DNA of 61,934 bases. It comes from JAZNQL01 sp045590155. Lineage in GTDB: Bacteria > Bacillota > Clostridia > UMGS1883 > UMGS1540. Of this stretch, positions 32,051-41,462 are shown in pieces (positions within the stretch are counted from its first letter, which is position 1; each line of letters opens with the position of its first letter). The stretch covers positions 1-61,934 of the forward strand of contig JAZNQL010000036.1 in NCBI GenBank assembly GCA_045590155.1, written 5' to 3'. The notes under the pieces are model-generated. The model searched no databases. It was not told where the DNA came from and saw nothing but the letters and a program-made list of their open reading frames with translations. The translations under genes were made by a program, and so were the position numbers.

Positions 32051-32916
32051 TTTAAAGTCCACTCCTTCACATTTTTTAACTGTTCGTAAAAATATTTATA
32101 ACTTTCATAGCGTTCTTTCGCTATTAAATTTTGTTCTACCGCACTCTTAACGGCGCAATCAGGTTCAGAAAGATGATTACATCCGCCAAACCTGCATTTT
32201 CCGTCAAATTCTTTAAATTCCTTAAAAAAGTCAGCAAGCATGCCCGAAGTCATTTTAGGCAAGTCCATTTTTCCAAATCCTGGAGTATCCAAAATGAATC
32301 CCGAATTTTTTATTGGGAATAGTTCAACATGCCTTGTTGTATGCCTTCCTCTCTCAAGCTTTCGGCTTACATCGCCCGTTTCCATAGTTTCGCCGCCAAG
32401 GATAAAATTCAGAATACTGGATTTCCCAACTCCCGAATTTCCCGAAAGAGCAGTTATTTTTCCTTCAAGTACCCTCATAAGTTCTTCTTTTCCTTGCCCT
32501 TTTACAGTGCTTGTAAGAATAGTTTTATATCCGGCCTTTTTATAAATATCGGCCATTTTCTCAATCTTTTCGTCACTTATAAGGTCAGTTTTGTTAATGC
32601 ATATAACAGATTCTATCCCTCTGTTTTCAACATTAACAAGCAACGAGTCTACCATTCTGTAATCAGGCTCCGGAGACTTTGCCGCAAGCACAATAAGCAT
32701 AGTGTCGATATTTGCCACAGGCGGGCGTATGAATTCGTTTTTTCTAGGTAGTATTTCAACAACGGAATCATTATTTTCAGAAAGAACTACATTGTCCCCG
32801 CATATAGGAACAATATGTTGTTTTCTGAATCTTCCGCAAGCACGAGTTTCAAAAATCTCGCCATCGCATTTCACATAATAAAATCCGCCTATACCTTTAA
32901 TAATAGTTCCCTGCGT
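32047..32916 (-). CDS. rsgA: Ribosome biogenesis GTPase RsgA (apparent ACG start)
   Basis: GTPase that assists late 30S subunit maturation. The permuted G motifs are all present: NKTD, GNSGVGKSS and DTPGFGKMD, then the Zn-binding segment CRFGGCNHLSEPDC. The recognisable N-terminus QGTIIKGIGGFYYV lies upstream of the first ordinary start (GTG 32874), and the codon before it is ACG at 32916, with GGAGG 8 nt upstream. I therefore extend the gene to 32916 (289 aa). Starting at 32874 would lose the first strand of the OB fold. It follows prkC by 14 nt and overlaps rpe. ACG initiation is inference; a T-to-C sequencing error is the alternative. Confidence 0.88.
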   Translation of the reverse strand, partial: TQGTIIKGIGGFYYVKCDGEIFETRACGRFRKQHIVPICGDNVVLSENNDSVVEILPRKNEFIRPPVANIDTMLIVLAAKSPEPDYRMVDSLLVNVENRGIESVICINKTDLISDEKIEKMADIYKKAGYKTILTSTVKGQGKEELMRVLEGKITALSGNSGVGKSSILNFILGGETMETGDVSRKLERGRHTTRHVELFPIKNSGFILDTPGFGKMDLPKMTSGMLADFFKEFKEFDGKCRFGGCNHLSEPDCAVKSAVEQNLIAKERYESYKYFYEQLKNVKEWTLK

Positions 32917-32930
32917 AAAATTCGCCTCCG

Positions 32931-34832
32931 TTAATTAAAGTTTACAGTTATTGAATTATACATTACATCGTCATAGTAAATTTCAAGAACCTGTTTTCCC
33001 ATTCCCGAAACTTCTACCAAAATAGGAGAAGCATTGGTTGAATGAGTTTGCTGATAAAGTATATTTCCTTCACTATCTGTTATCTTTACAGCCACTGATT
33101 CTTTGCCTGATGGCAGCGAGAGAGAAATTTGACGAGAAGTCTTTTTTGTAGAAGGACCAGAACTTACAACAAAATCTATTTTGCTTCCTATCTCAACTCT
33201 GCTTCCTGCCTCAACGCCTTGCGAAAGAACTGTTCCTGCATTTTGCGTGCTTTCTGATCTTGAAACCGTCCCCACTTTAAGTTCCTTGCTTACAAGAATG
33301 TCTTTAGCCTCCTGCTCGCTTTTTCCTACAATAGATGGCATTTCTATTTCTTCAAGTCCCTTGCTTACATAAAGGGTAAGCTTATCTCCTACTTCCAGCT
33401 TGTGCCCTGCTGCAGGTTTTTGTTTTATAATCTTACCTGCTTCCAATTCGTCATTTTCTTCATCTATAATCTCAACATCAATATCCATGTCAAGCTTTTT
33501 AATTTCATTTTCTATTTTTCTGTAATCTTCGCCTTTATAGTCGTCAAGTTCAAATGTTTTTATACCAAGGCTTATAACAACATTTACTTCAGAACCTACA
33601 AGAATTTCTTCGCCTTCTGCAGGGTCTTGTGAAATTATTGTTCCTTCAGGAAAATCAGGGTTGTTCAAACGCTGATTTTCAATAATTTCAAACTGGTCTT
33701 TATACTGAATCAGCATCTCTTCATAGTTTTGACCTATAAGTGACGGCACCTTTATTTTTTCCTTGCTTCCTCCGCCCGAGAAAAACATTCTTCCTACCAA
33801 AAATCCAATAAGTATAATAAGAATAACCGATACACCTATTGCGGCAAGCTGCGGTATTTTTTCTGAATTTATGTTTATTTTTTTCTTTTTAACCGCAGAA
33901 CTTTCTTTTTCTTCTTTTTCTTTTAATTCCTTGTTAATGTCAGGAAGGCGTCTTGTTGAGAAAATATCTCCCTGCATAAATCCTACTTCTTCAAATTTTT
34001 TAGCGTTAGCATGTCCTACATTTCTGAGCGCTGTAATAACCTCCGAAACGCTTTGATATCTTTCGTGTGAATATTTAGCCATACACTTAAGTATTATTTC
34101 TTCTATTTCAAGAGGAATGTTGTCGTTTATCATACGGGGATTTACAGGATTACCCTGTATATGCTTCATAGCTATTGCAATAGCACTGTCACCCGTATAA
34201 GGAAGCTGACCTGTAAACATTTCGTACATAACAACACCAAGAGAATAAATGTCACTCCTCTCGTCGGTATGCCCCCCTCGTGCCTGTTCGGGCGATGCAT
34301 AGTGCACCGAACCCAGTGCCGAGCTTCCTTCTGCCACAACAGTTGCAGAAGATGTAGCCTTTGCAAGACCAAAATCAGTAACCTTTAAAGTTCCGTTATT
34401 GTCTAAAACTATATTCTGGGGTTTTATGTCTCTGTGAACTATTCTTTTTGAATGCGCATGCTCTAAAGCCTGTGATATCTGCATTGAAAAATCCAGAGCT
34501 TCGTTCAAATTGAGCTTACCCTTACTTTTCATATACTCTTTCAAAGTAATGCCTTCTGCGTATTCCATTACAATATAGTTTAAATGCCCCTGTTTTCCTA
34601 CGTCATAAACTGACACTATATTTGTATGAGAAAGACTTGCAGCTGCCTGCGCTTCGGTATTGAATCTGCGTAAAAATTCTTCATCCTCTTCAAATTCAGG
34701 CTTCAAAATCTTAACTGCAACAAAGCGGTTTAACAAACGGCATTTTGCTTTATACACCATAGCCATACCGCCCGAACCTATATGCTCTAAAATTTCATAT
34801 CTGTTACCTATAACGGATCCTATCATTTCCAT
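32931..34832 (-). CDS. prkC: Serine/threonine protein kinase PrkC/PknB with PASTA repeats
   Basis: Membrane sensor kinase that detects muropeptides or cell-wall fragments and phosphorylates cytosolic Ser/Thr targets; in spore-formers it influences germination and cell-wall control. The 633-aa protein has: a kinase domain (about 10-270) with GSGGMAMVYK, catalytic HRDIKPQN, DFGLA and the activation segment; a Lys-rich juxtamembrane region; one membrane span near 330-352; and three extracellular PASTA domains (about 362-430, 431-500, 501-568). About 65 more residues follow, forming a beta-rich C-terminal tail. Its ATG follows the prpC stop by one base. Cognate phosphatase PrpC is immediately upstream. 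Confidence 0.95.
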   Translation of the reverse strand: MEMIGSVIGNRYEILEHIGSGGMAMVYKAKCRLLNRFVAVKILKPEFEEDEEFLRRFNTEAQAAASLSHTNIVSVYDVGKQGHLNYIVMEYAEGITLKEYMKSKGKLNLNEALDFSMQISQALEHAHSKRIVHRDIKPQNIVLDNNGTLKVTDFGLAKATSSATVVAEGSSALGSVHYASPEQARGGHTDERSDIYSLGVVMYEMFTGQLPYTGDSAIAIAMKHIQGNPVNPRMINDNIPLEIEEIILKCMAKYSHERYQSVSEVITALRNVGHANAKKFEEVGFMQGDIFSTRRLPDINKELKEKEEKESSAVKKKKININSEKIPQLAAIGVSVILIILIGFLVGRMFFSGGGSKEKIKVPSLIGQNYEEMLIQYKDQFEIIENQRLNNPDFPEGTIISQDPAEGEEILVGSEVNVVISLGIKTFELDDYKGEDYRKIENEIKKLDMDIDVEIIDEENDELEAGKIIKQKPAAGHKLEVGDKLTLYVSKGLEEIEMPSIVGKSEQEAKDILVSKELKVGTVSRSESTQNAGTVLSQGVEAGSRVEIGSKIDFVVSSGPSTKKTSRQISLSLPSGKESVAVKITDSEGNILYQQTHSTNASPILVEVSGMGKQVLEIYYDDVMYNSITVNFN

Positions 34833-34833
34833 T

Positions 34834-35574
34834 TCACTTTAACTCCTTTTTGGGGTTTTTAACAACAATAGCTGTAATATTGTCTGTTCCGCCGTTTTCG
34901 TTTGCTTTAGTTACAAGATTCTGTGCTATCTTGTGCGGATTTTCTTCCGATATAAGAATTTGTTTTATCTCTCTGTCGGTTAACATATTTGTGAGTCCGT
35001 CAGAGCACAAAAGAAGGATATCATTTTTTAAAAGTGTTTCCTTTGAAAAATCGGGAGTTGTTTCTTTGTCCGTTCCCAAAGCTCTTGTAAGAATATGTTT
35101 TGCAGGATGATTTTCGGCTTCGTCGTGTGTGATTTCCCCGCTTTTTAAAAGTTCATCTGTTAGAGTATGGTCTTGTGTTTTTCTTTCAATCTTTCCATCT
35201 CTGAACAGATATATACGACTGTCACCTATATTCAAATAATAAACAGTGTCCAAATAAATCATAACCAAGGCAACCGTTGTTCCCATACCGTGATACTTGC
35301 TATCAGCCTTTGAACGATTATAAACAAGTGTGTTTGCATAATTTACAGCATCAAACATAAGCTCCTTTATTTTCTCGTCATCAAGACCTAACGGCATATT
35401 CTCTTTTATGTAAGCCGAAATAGCCCCGGCAGCACATCTGCTTGCAACATCTCCGGCAGCGTGTCCGCCCATACCATCGCACACCAAAAAGATACCATGC
35501 TCTGCATCAGTATAAAAACTGTCCTGATTTATTTTTCGTACCATGCCTTTACCAGTTACGGCACCGTATTGCAT
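34834..35574 (-). CDS. prpC: PP2C-family protein phosphatase PrpC/Stp
   Basis: Metal-dependent Ser/Thr phosphatase that reverses PrkC phosphorylation. The 246-aa protein has all metal motifs intact: VCDGMGGHAAGD near residue 33, GDSRIYL near 118, LLCSDGLTNML near 192 and GTDNITAIVV near 230. It precedes prkC by 1 nt, the standard prpC-prkC pair. ATG 35574 has GGAGGTG upstream, within the end of rlmN. It is a useful comparator for the degenerate PP2C homologue at 50705-51706. Confidence 0.96.
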   Translation of the reverse strand: MQYGAVTGKGMVRKINQDSFYTDAEHGIFLVCDGMGGHAAGDVASRCAAGAISAYIKENMPLGLDDEKIKELMFDAVNYANTLVYNRSKADSKYHGMGTTVALVMIYLDTVYYLNIGDSRIYLFRDGKIERKTQDHTLTDELLKSGEITHDEAENHPAKHILTRALGTDKETTPDFSKETLLKNDILLLCSDGLTNMLTDREIKQILISEENPHKIAQNLVTKANENGGTDNITAIVVKNPKKELK

Positions 35575-35580
35575 AGGTAG

Positions 35581-36609
35581 TCACCTCCGCAAACCAAATT
35601 CATTACGCAACTGTCCGCAAGCGGCATTTATGTCCGCTCCCATTTCTCTTCTTACAGTTGCCTTTATCTTATTTTTCTCAAGCACTTTTACAAATGCTGA
35701 TATACTATCGTTTTTACTCTTTTTTAAATTTCGTTCCGCCACATCATTTAAGGGAATAAGATTAACATGCACATCCTCTTTCCCCGCTATAAGAGCCGAC
35801 AACTCCTCTGCCGTTTCTTTACTGTCATTCACTCCGTCAATAAGAGCATATTCAAAAGTAACTCTTCTGCCTGTAACATTGTAATACTCTTTTGCAGCTC
35901 CTACCAGGGTTTTTATATCAATCTTATTAGCAATGGGCATTGTCTGTTTTCTTATCTTATCGTTAGGAGCATGCAGAGAAATTGAAAGATTTATAGGTAG
36001 CGAAAGTTCCTGCAGATTCTTTATTCCTTCAATAAGTCCACAGGTTGAAACCGTAATGTGTCTTGCACCTATACAGAGGCCTTCGGGATTTACTGCATTT
36101 TTTATAAAATCAAACACATTTTCTGTATTATCAAACGGTTCTCCGCTGCCCATCATTACTATGTTTGAAATTCGTTCTCCAATATCATTTTGTGCGCATA
36201 TTATCTGTCCCGCAATTTCTCCTGCTGTAAGATTTCGTTCCAATCCGTGCAGAGTTGATGCGCAAAATTTACAACCCATCCTGCACCCAACCTGCGACGA
36301 CACACACATTGTAATTCCATGATGATATCTCATTATAACGCCTTCAATGCATGAACCGTCATAAAGTTCAAAAAGATATTTTACAGTTCCGTCAATTTTT
36401 GAAACCAGTTTTTTCTTTATACTGGGCAAAAAGATATAAAAGTCTTTTTTTAATTGTTCTCTCATATCCTTTGAAATGTTTGTCATTTCATCAATGCTTT
36501 TTATTCCGCTATATGCCCATTTATAAATCTGTTTTGCACAAAATGACGGCTTGCCTTTTTCTAAAACATACTCTTTCCAGTCTTCAATTGTAAAATCCAA
36601 AATATTCAA
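35581..36609 (-). CDS. rlmN: Dual-specificity RNA methyltransferase RlmN
   Basis: Radical-SAM enzyme that places the C2 methyl group on A2503 of 23S rRNA and on A37 of some tRNAs. The 342-aa protein carries the Fe-S motif CRMGCKFC near residues 111-118, SGEPFDN near 155, and the C-terminal catalytic Cys in NAACGQLRNEFG. The start is TTG 36609, 8 nt from GGGAG, overlapping the rsmB stop as TTGA. It lies between rsmB and prpC as in many Firmicutes. Confidence 0.96.
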   Translation of the reverse strand: MNILDFTIEDWKEYVLEKGKPSFCAKQIYKWAYSGIKSIDEMTNISKDMREQLKKDFYIFLPSIKKKLVSKIDGTVKYLFELYDGSCIEGVIMRYHHGITMCVSSQVGCRMGCKFCASTLHGLERNLTAGEIAGQIICAQNDIGERISNIVMMGSGEPFDNTENVFDFIKNAVNPEGLCIGARHITVSTCGLIEGIKNLQELSLPINLSISLHAPNDKIRKQTMPIANKIDIKTLVGAAKEYYNVTGRRVTFEYALIDGVNDSKETAEELSALIAGKEDVHVNLIPLNDVAERNLKKSKNDSISAFVKVLEKNKIKATVRREMGADINAACGQLRNEFGLRR

Positions 36610-37865
36610 GACTTATTCTCCCTTTGTAAAATAGCAACAAAAAATCCGTCAGTCAGGTCTTTATGCGGATAAAAGGTTTTCGACATATCCAAAGAAAAAT
36701 CCTTATGTTCTTTTAAAAACCTGTTAATAATATCCATGTTTTCTCTTTTACTTATCGTGCAAGTGCTGTATAAAAGCGTACCCCCGAATTTTACATAATC
36801 TGCGCAAGTTTTTAAAATTTTGTATTGCTCTTTTGTAAGGCTTTCTATATCTTCTTCTTTTCTTTGCCACTTTATATCGGGTTTTTTACGGATTATTCCA
36901 AGTCCCGAGCAAGGCACATCGCACAACACTCTGTCAAAATAGTTATGGTATTTGTCGCATACTTCTCCTGCATCCTGCAGCTCAGGTTTAATATTTGTCA
37001 AAGAAAGTCTTTCAGCGTTTTTTTCTATAAGTATAAGCTTATGAGGATGAATATCCCATGCAATTACCTCACCAGTATTTTCCATAAGCTCACCTATATA
37101 TGTTGTCTTACCTCCCGGTGCCGCACACGAATCAAGTATTTTTTCGTTTTTTTGAGGATTTAAAAGCAAAACTGCTTCCTGTGCAGCCGAGTCCTGAACA
37201 GTAAACAATCCTTCTTTGAACTCTTTTAACGAAGTAACATCCCCATTTACATCAAGTGCGTTTTTTGATACACCGTCACTTGCCGAAAGTATTTTTTTCA
37301 AAGTTTCTTTATCAGTTTTTAAATTGTTTACCCGTACGGTTACAGGAGTTATTGCATTTCCTGCTTCTAAAAGCTTTTCGCAATCGTCAGATATTTCGTC
37401 TTCCCACATTTTCACAAGCCACTGTGGATAAGAATATAACACAGAAAAGTATTTTTCTTTATTTTCTTTGCTAGGTAAAACCTCTTTGCATCTTAAAACG
37501 CTTCTCAATACACCGTTCACAAAGCCTGATGCTTTGTAATCTGCCTTTTTAGCCTGCTTTACCGCTTCGTTTACGGCAGCAGATTCAGGAACTTTGTCCA
37601 TCTTAAAAATCTGATATACTGCCATTCTTAAAATATTAAGTATTTTTGGATTAAGCTTTTCAAGCGGAATTTTAGAGGAATTTGCAATCTGATAATCAAG
37701 AAACTCTTTGTGTTGCACACTGCCATAAACCAAAGCCGAAATAAACCTTCTGTCCCGCTCGTCAAAACTGTGTTCAGAAAAAGCTTTTTTTAACGCCATA
37801 TTTGAATATGCTTCATTTTCAAATATATCACAAAGCACCGAAAGTGCCATATTTCTCGGTAACAT
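36606..37865 (-). CDS. rsmB: 16S rRNA (cytosine-967-C5) methyltransferase RsmB
   Basis: SAM-dependent enzyme that makes m5C967 in 16S rRNA. The 419-aa protein has an N-terminal NusB-like RNA-binding domain (about 1-130, with FISALVYGSVQHK). The Rossmann methyltransferase follows, with the SAM motif LDSCAAPGGKTTYI near 245, the catalytic DVPCSGLG near 315 and the second Cys in STCTI near 370. It starts 1 nt after the fmt stop. fmt-rsmB-rlmN-prpC is the conserved order. Confidence 0.95.
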   Translation of the reverse strand: MLPRNMALSVLCDIFENEAYSNMALKKAFSEHSFDERDRRFISALVYGSVQHKEFLDYQIANSSKIPLEKLNPKILNILRMAVYQIFKMDKVPESAAVNEAVKQAKKADYKASGFVNGVLRSVLRCKEVLPSKENKEKYFSVLYSYPQWLVKMWEDEISDDCEKLLEAGNAITPVTVRVNNLKTDKETLKKILSASDGVSKNALDVNGDVTSLKEFKEGLFTVQDSAAQEAVLLLNPQKNEKILDSCAAPGGKTTYIGELMENTGEVIAWDIHPHKLILIEKNAERLSLTNIKPELQDAGEVCDKYHNYFDRVLCDVPCSGLGIIRKKPDIKWQRKEEDIESLTKEQYKILKTCADYVKFGGTLLYSTCTISKRENMDIINRFLKEHKDFSLDMSKTFYPHKDLTDGFFVAILQRENKS

Positions 37866-37866
37866 T

Positions 37867-38793
37867 TTATTCTCCTAAAATAACTCCCTTTGCCATGCAT
37901 TTATTTCCTCTTAAAAATTCTTCTGCTGTCATGGCACGTTTGTTTTCAAACTGTAAAATTTCAATTTTTACAGAGCCTTTTGCCGCTGCAACTATTATCT
38001 CTTTATTATCTTCAATAATCTCGCCGGCATTTCCGTTTTTATCACAAACCGAAGCTTCTGTTATTTTAAACCGCTTTCCTTCGCAAAACGAATATGCGGA
38101 AGGCCATGGATAAAGTCCGTGTATCTGGCACACTATTTTTTCTGCTGTATCCTGCCAATTTATTTTTCCCATTTCTTTTGTTATCATAGATGCATATGTT
38201 GCAAGGGCCTCATCCTGCTTTTCTCGGTTAATAATTCCTTTTTCAATATTATCAAGAGTTTTGCAAAGAAGCATAGCTCCAACCTTCGAAAGCTTTTCAT
38301 GCAAGCTTTCCGAAGTGTCTTTTGTGTCAATTTCCACTTCTTCTTTTGCAATCATATCGCCGGTATCCATTCCCTTATCCATATACATTGCAGTAACACC
38401 GGTTATTTTATCTCCGTTTAAAATGCTATGCTGAATAGGTGCAGCACCTCTGTATTTAGGCAAAAGCGATGCGTGAATGTTTATACATCCGTTTTTCGGG
38501 AAATTCAAAATATATTCAGGAAGAATTTTCCCATACGCAACAACCGCTATTACATCAGGCTTTTTTTCTTCAAGATAAGATAATATTGCATTATCCTTTA
38601 GGCTTTCGGGCTGATATACTTCTATTCCCGCTTCTTCTGCACAAACCTTTACAGGTGTAGGCAACATCTGTTGTCCTCTGTTTTTAGGTTTGTCAGGCTG
38701 TGATATTACGCCTACTACCTCGTGTTCTGATTTTATAAGAGCGTCTAGGCACTCTGCTGCAAAATGGGGAGTACCCATAAAAATCACTTTCAT
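37867..38793 (-). CDS. fmt: Methionyl-tRNA formyltransferase
   Basis: Formylates initiator Met-tRNA using 10-formyltetrahydrofolate. The 308-aa protein shows MKVIFMGTPHFA at the start, the folate-binding and catalytic HASLLPKYRGAAPIQHSI near residues 108-125 (Asn/His catalytic site) and GMDTGDMI near 143. A C-terminal tRNA-binding beta domain is present. Its start overlaps the def stop as TAATG, so formylation and deformylation enzymes are translationally coupled. Confidence 0.96.
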   Translation of the reverse strand: MKVIFMGTPHFAAECLDALIKSEHEVVGVISQPDKPKNRGQQMLPTPVKVCAEEAGIEVYQPESLKDNAILSYLEEKKPDVIAVVAYGKILPEYILNFPKNGCINIHASLLPKYRGAAPIQHSILNGDKITGVTAMYMDKGMDTGDMIAKEEVEIDTKDTSESLHEKLSKVGAMLLCKTLDNIEKGIINREKQDEALATYASMITKEMGKINWQDTAEKIVCQIHGLYPWPSAYSFCEGKRFKITEASVCDKNGNAGEIIEDNKEIIVAAAKGSVKIEILQFENKRAMTAEEFLRGNKCMAKGVILGE

Positions 38794-39263
38794 TATTTTT
38801 CCTCTAAATCTTCTTTATTTATAATTTCGTCCGCTTTATCTAAAAATACAATTCCTTCAAGATGGTCAATTTCATGACAAAGTGCACGAGCCGCAAACCC
38901 TTCTGCGCAAACCTCAATCTCTTCTCCCTCTGTATTTATACCCGAAACTTTAACCTTCGTAGGTCTTCTTACTTCTCCAACTTGTGTTGGCACGCTAAGA
39001 CACCCTTCAATCGCACTTTCTTCCCCTTCCGCCTCTAAAAGCACAGGGTTTATAAGTGCAAGCTTGTTCCCTTCAACATCAATAACTATAACTCTTCTTA
39101 AAACACCAACCTGCGGAGCTGCAAGCCCAACTCCTTCGTTTGCATACATTGTTTCAAACATATCTTCAATAAGCTCTAAAATTCTGTCATCGATAACCTC
39201 AACAGGTCTTGATTTTTTTCTAAGCACACTGTCGCCTATAAATCTCATATTTCTTAAAGACAT
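38793..39263 (-). CDS. def: Peptide deformylase
   Basis: Metal enzyme that removes the formyl group from nascent N-terminal Met. The 156-aa protein has the three signature motifs GVGLAAPQ (about 45-52), EGCLS (about 88-92) and HEIDH (about 131-135). ATG 39263 lies 8 nt after AGGAGG; a second ATG five codons later is less well placed. It is between priA and fmt. Confidence 0.97.
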   Translation of the reverse strand: MSLRNMRFIGDSVLRKKSRPVEVIDDRILELIEDMFETMYANEGVGLAAPQVGVLRRVIVIDVEGNKLALINPVLLEAEGEESAIEGCLSVPTQVGEVRRPTKVKVSGINTEGEEIEVCAEGFAARALCHEIDHLEGIVFLDKADEIINKEDLEEK

Positions 39264-39275
39264 ATATAAAACCTC

Positions 39276-41462
39276 CTAAAAAGCTGTGGGATTCAAATCC
39301 ACAATAACGCCTTTTTCATCCGATAAAATATCAGCTATTTTTTTACTTATTTCCTTGTCGTAATTGCATTTAATCCAGAAATGCCATCTGTATATATTGT
39401 TCACTTTGTTTATACTGCACGGCATTGGCGTAAAAAGCCTTACCTTATCAATAAGCTCATTTAAAACCTTGTCGCATACCCTCTGTGCCGCTTTTTTTGC
39501 GTCCTCTTCGTTATTTGAAGTGAAAACAAAATTTAAAATATCGCAAAAGGGCGGATATCGCAGAGCCTTTCTTATAAGTATTTCTTCTTTGTAAAACTCT
39601 TCGTAATCCTGATTTGCGGCATTTATAACAGTAGTATTGTCAGGCATATAAGTCTGTATAAAAGCCTTGCCGTGATTTTTACCTCTTCCCGCTCTGCCGC
39701 ATACCTGTGTTATAATATCAAAAGCACGCTCCTGCGCTCTGTAATCCCCCATATTGAGGGCCTGGTCTGCCGAAAGCACCCCTACAAGCGTAACGTTTTG
39801 AAAATCCAATCCCTTTGATATCATTTGAGTTCCCAAAAGTATGTTTATATTTTTTTCTTTGAATTTTTCAAGTATTTTTTCGTGAGCTCCTTTTGTGCCC
39901 GTAGTGTCAAGATCCATTCTCAAAACACTGGCACTGGGAAACTCTTCAGCAAGTTTTTCTTCTATTTTCTGTGTCCCTGTGCCAAATCCATGAACATGCT
40001 TACTTCCGCATTCGGGACAAAGTTCATGTTTTTTTATTCTGTATCCGCAGTAATGACATAGCAAACTTTCTGTAAAACTGTGATAGGTAAGTGAAATACT
40101 GCAGTGAGGGCATTTTGCAACAAAACCGCAACTGCGGCAAGAAACGAATGTAGAATGTCCTCTCCTGTTCAAAAAAAGAATTGTCTGTTCGTTTTTTTCA
40201 ATTCTTTCTCTTATTGCGTCTGCCAAAGCTTTAGAAAATGGAGACCTGTTTCCCTCCTCCAGTTCCTTTCGCATATCAACAATTTCAACATCAGGAAGTT
40301 CTGCTCCAGCCACTCTTTCTTCCATTTTAACAAGGGAATATACACCGCTTTGGGCTCTGTAATAGCTTGTAACATCAGGAGTTGCCGAAGCAAACACTAC
40401 CGCTGCGCCTTCAGTTTTTGCTCTACATTCCGCCACTTCTCTTGCATTGTATCTTACTCCCATTTCGGATTTATAAGAATCGTCGTGTTCTTCATCAATT
40501 ATTATTACACCCAGATTTTTACACGGAGCAAAAATTGCACTTCTTGCACCTATTGCAATTTTGGCTTCCCCTTTTAAAAGGCGTTGCCATTCATCATATC
40601 TTTCCCCTTTTGAAAGAGCACTGTGTAAAAGAGCAACCTTGTCTCCAAATCTTGATGTAAACCTTTCAACCATCTGGTGAGTTAACGAAATCTCAGGAAC
40701 CGTAACAATAGCCGACTTATTTTCTTCCAATGCTTTTTCAATTATATTTAAATAAAGTTCCGTTTTTCCACTGCCCGTAACACCGTGAAGAAGTATAGGT
40801 TTTTCGGGATTTTTAAATGTTTTGTATATTTGCTTAAAAGCTTTTTCCTGCAAGGGTGTAAGGGTTGGTTTTTTGTCCTTTTTTATATGTCTGTCAGCAT
40901 TAGGATTTCTAAAAACAGTGACACTTTCCAGTGTTAGAATTCCCTTGCGTTTTAAGGATTCCACCGAAGAACGTGCTGCCGAAGCAAAAACACACAAATC
41001 CGAAAGAGGAATTTCGGGAGTTTCTTGTAAAATCTTGATAATTCTTGCCTGGGCAGGAAATTTAAGTGCATCAGAAGTATCTGCCCCCTTGCAAAGCTTT
41101 ACCAAAGTAATGTGTTTTTGAACCTCTTCGCTTGATTTTCCTTTTACTCCTGCAGGCATAAAAAGTCTTAATGCTTCTGCAAAAGTACAAAAATATCTTT
41201 CTTTTATCCAGTAAGCCTCAAAAATTCTTTCTCTTGTTAAAAAAGGTTCTTTGTCAAGTATTTCTTCTATTTCTTTCAAATTTTCTTTTTCTTTTTCATA
41301 TATTTTTATTATATATCCCGATTCTTTTCTGTTTTTCCCGGAAAAAGGAACTTTCACACGCATACCTACCTGTGCTTTTTGTAAATTTTCAGGGATAATA
41401 TAATCAAAAATTTTGTCTACACGACGGACCGTACTGTCAATTACAACGCTTGCAATTTTCAT
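39276..41462 (-). CDS. priA: Primosomal protein N' (replication restart helicase PriA)
   Basis: Restarts collapsed replication forks by binding D-loops and loading the replicative helicase. The 728-aa protein contains an N-terminal 3'-end-binding domain, Walker A GVTGSGKTEL near residue 224, the DEEH box near 316, and helicase motifs to QVCGRAGRG near 600. Paired zinc clusters sit between about 430 and 480 (CRSCGFVAKCPHC and CHYCGYRIKKHELCPEC). Start overlaps the coaBC stop as ATGA. Confidence 0.96.
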   Translation of the reverse strand: MKIASVVIDSTVRRVDKIFDYIIPENLQKAQVGMRVKVPFSGKNRKESGYIIKIYEKEKENLKEIEEILDKEPFLTRERIFEAYWIKERYFCTFAEALRLFMPAGVKGKSSEEVQKHITLVKLCKGADTSDALKFPAQARIIKILQETPEIPLSDLCVFASAARSSVESLKRKGILTLESVTVFRNPNADRHIKKDKKPTLTPLQEKAFKQIYKTFKNPEKPILLHGVTGSGKTELYLNIIEKALEENKSAIVTVPEISLTHQMVERFTSRFGDKVALLHSALSKGERYDEWQRLLKGEAKIAIGARSAIFAPCKNLGVIIIDEEHDDSYKSEMGVRYNAREVAECRAKTEGAAVVFASATPDVTSYYRAQSGVYSLVKMEERVAGAELPDVEIVDMRKELEEGNRSPFSKALADAIRERIEKNEQTILFLNRRGHSTFVSCRSCGFVAKCPHCSISLTYHSFTESLLCHYCGYRIKKHELCPECGSKHVHGFGTGTQKIEEKLAEEFPSASVLRMDLDTTGTKGAHEKILEKFKEKNINILLGTQMISKGLDFQNVTLVGVLSADQALNMGDYRAQERAFDIITQVCGRAGRGKNHGKAFIQTYMPDNTTVINAANQDYEEFYKEEILIRKALRYPPFCDILNFVFTSNNEEDAKKAAQRVCDKVLNELIDKVRLFTPMPCSINKVNNIYRWHFWIKCNYDKEISKKIADILSDEKGVIVDLNPTAF

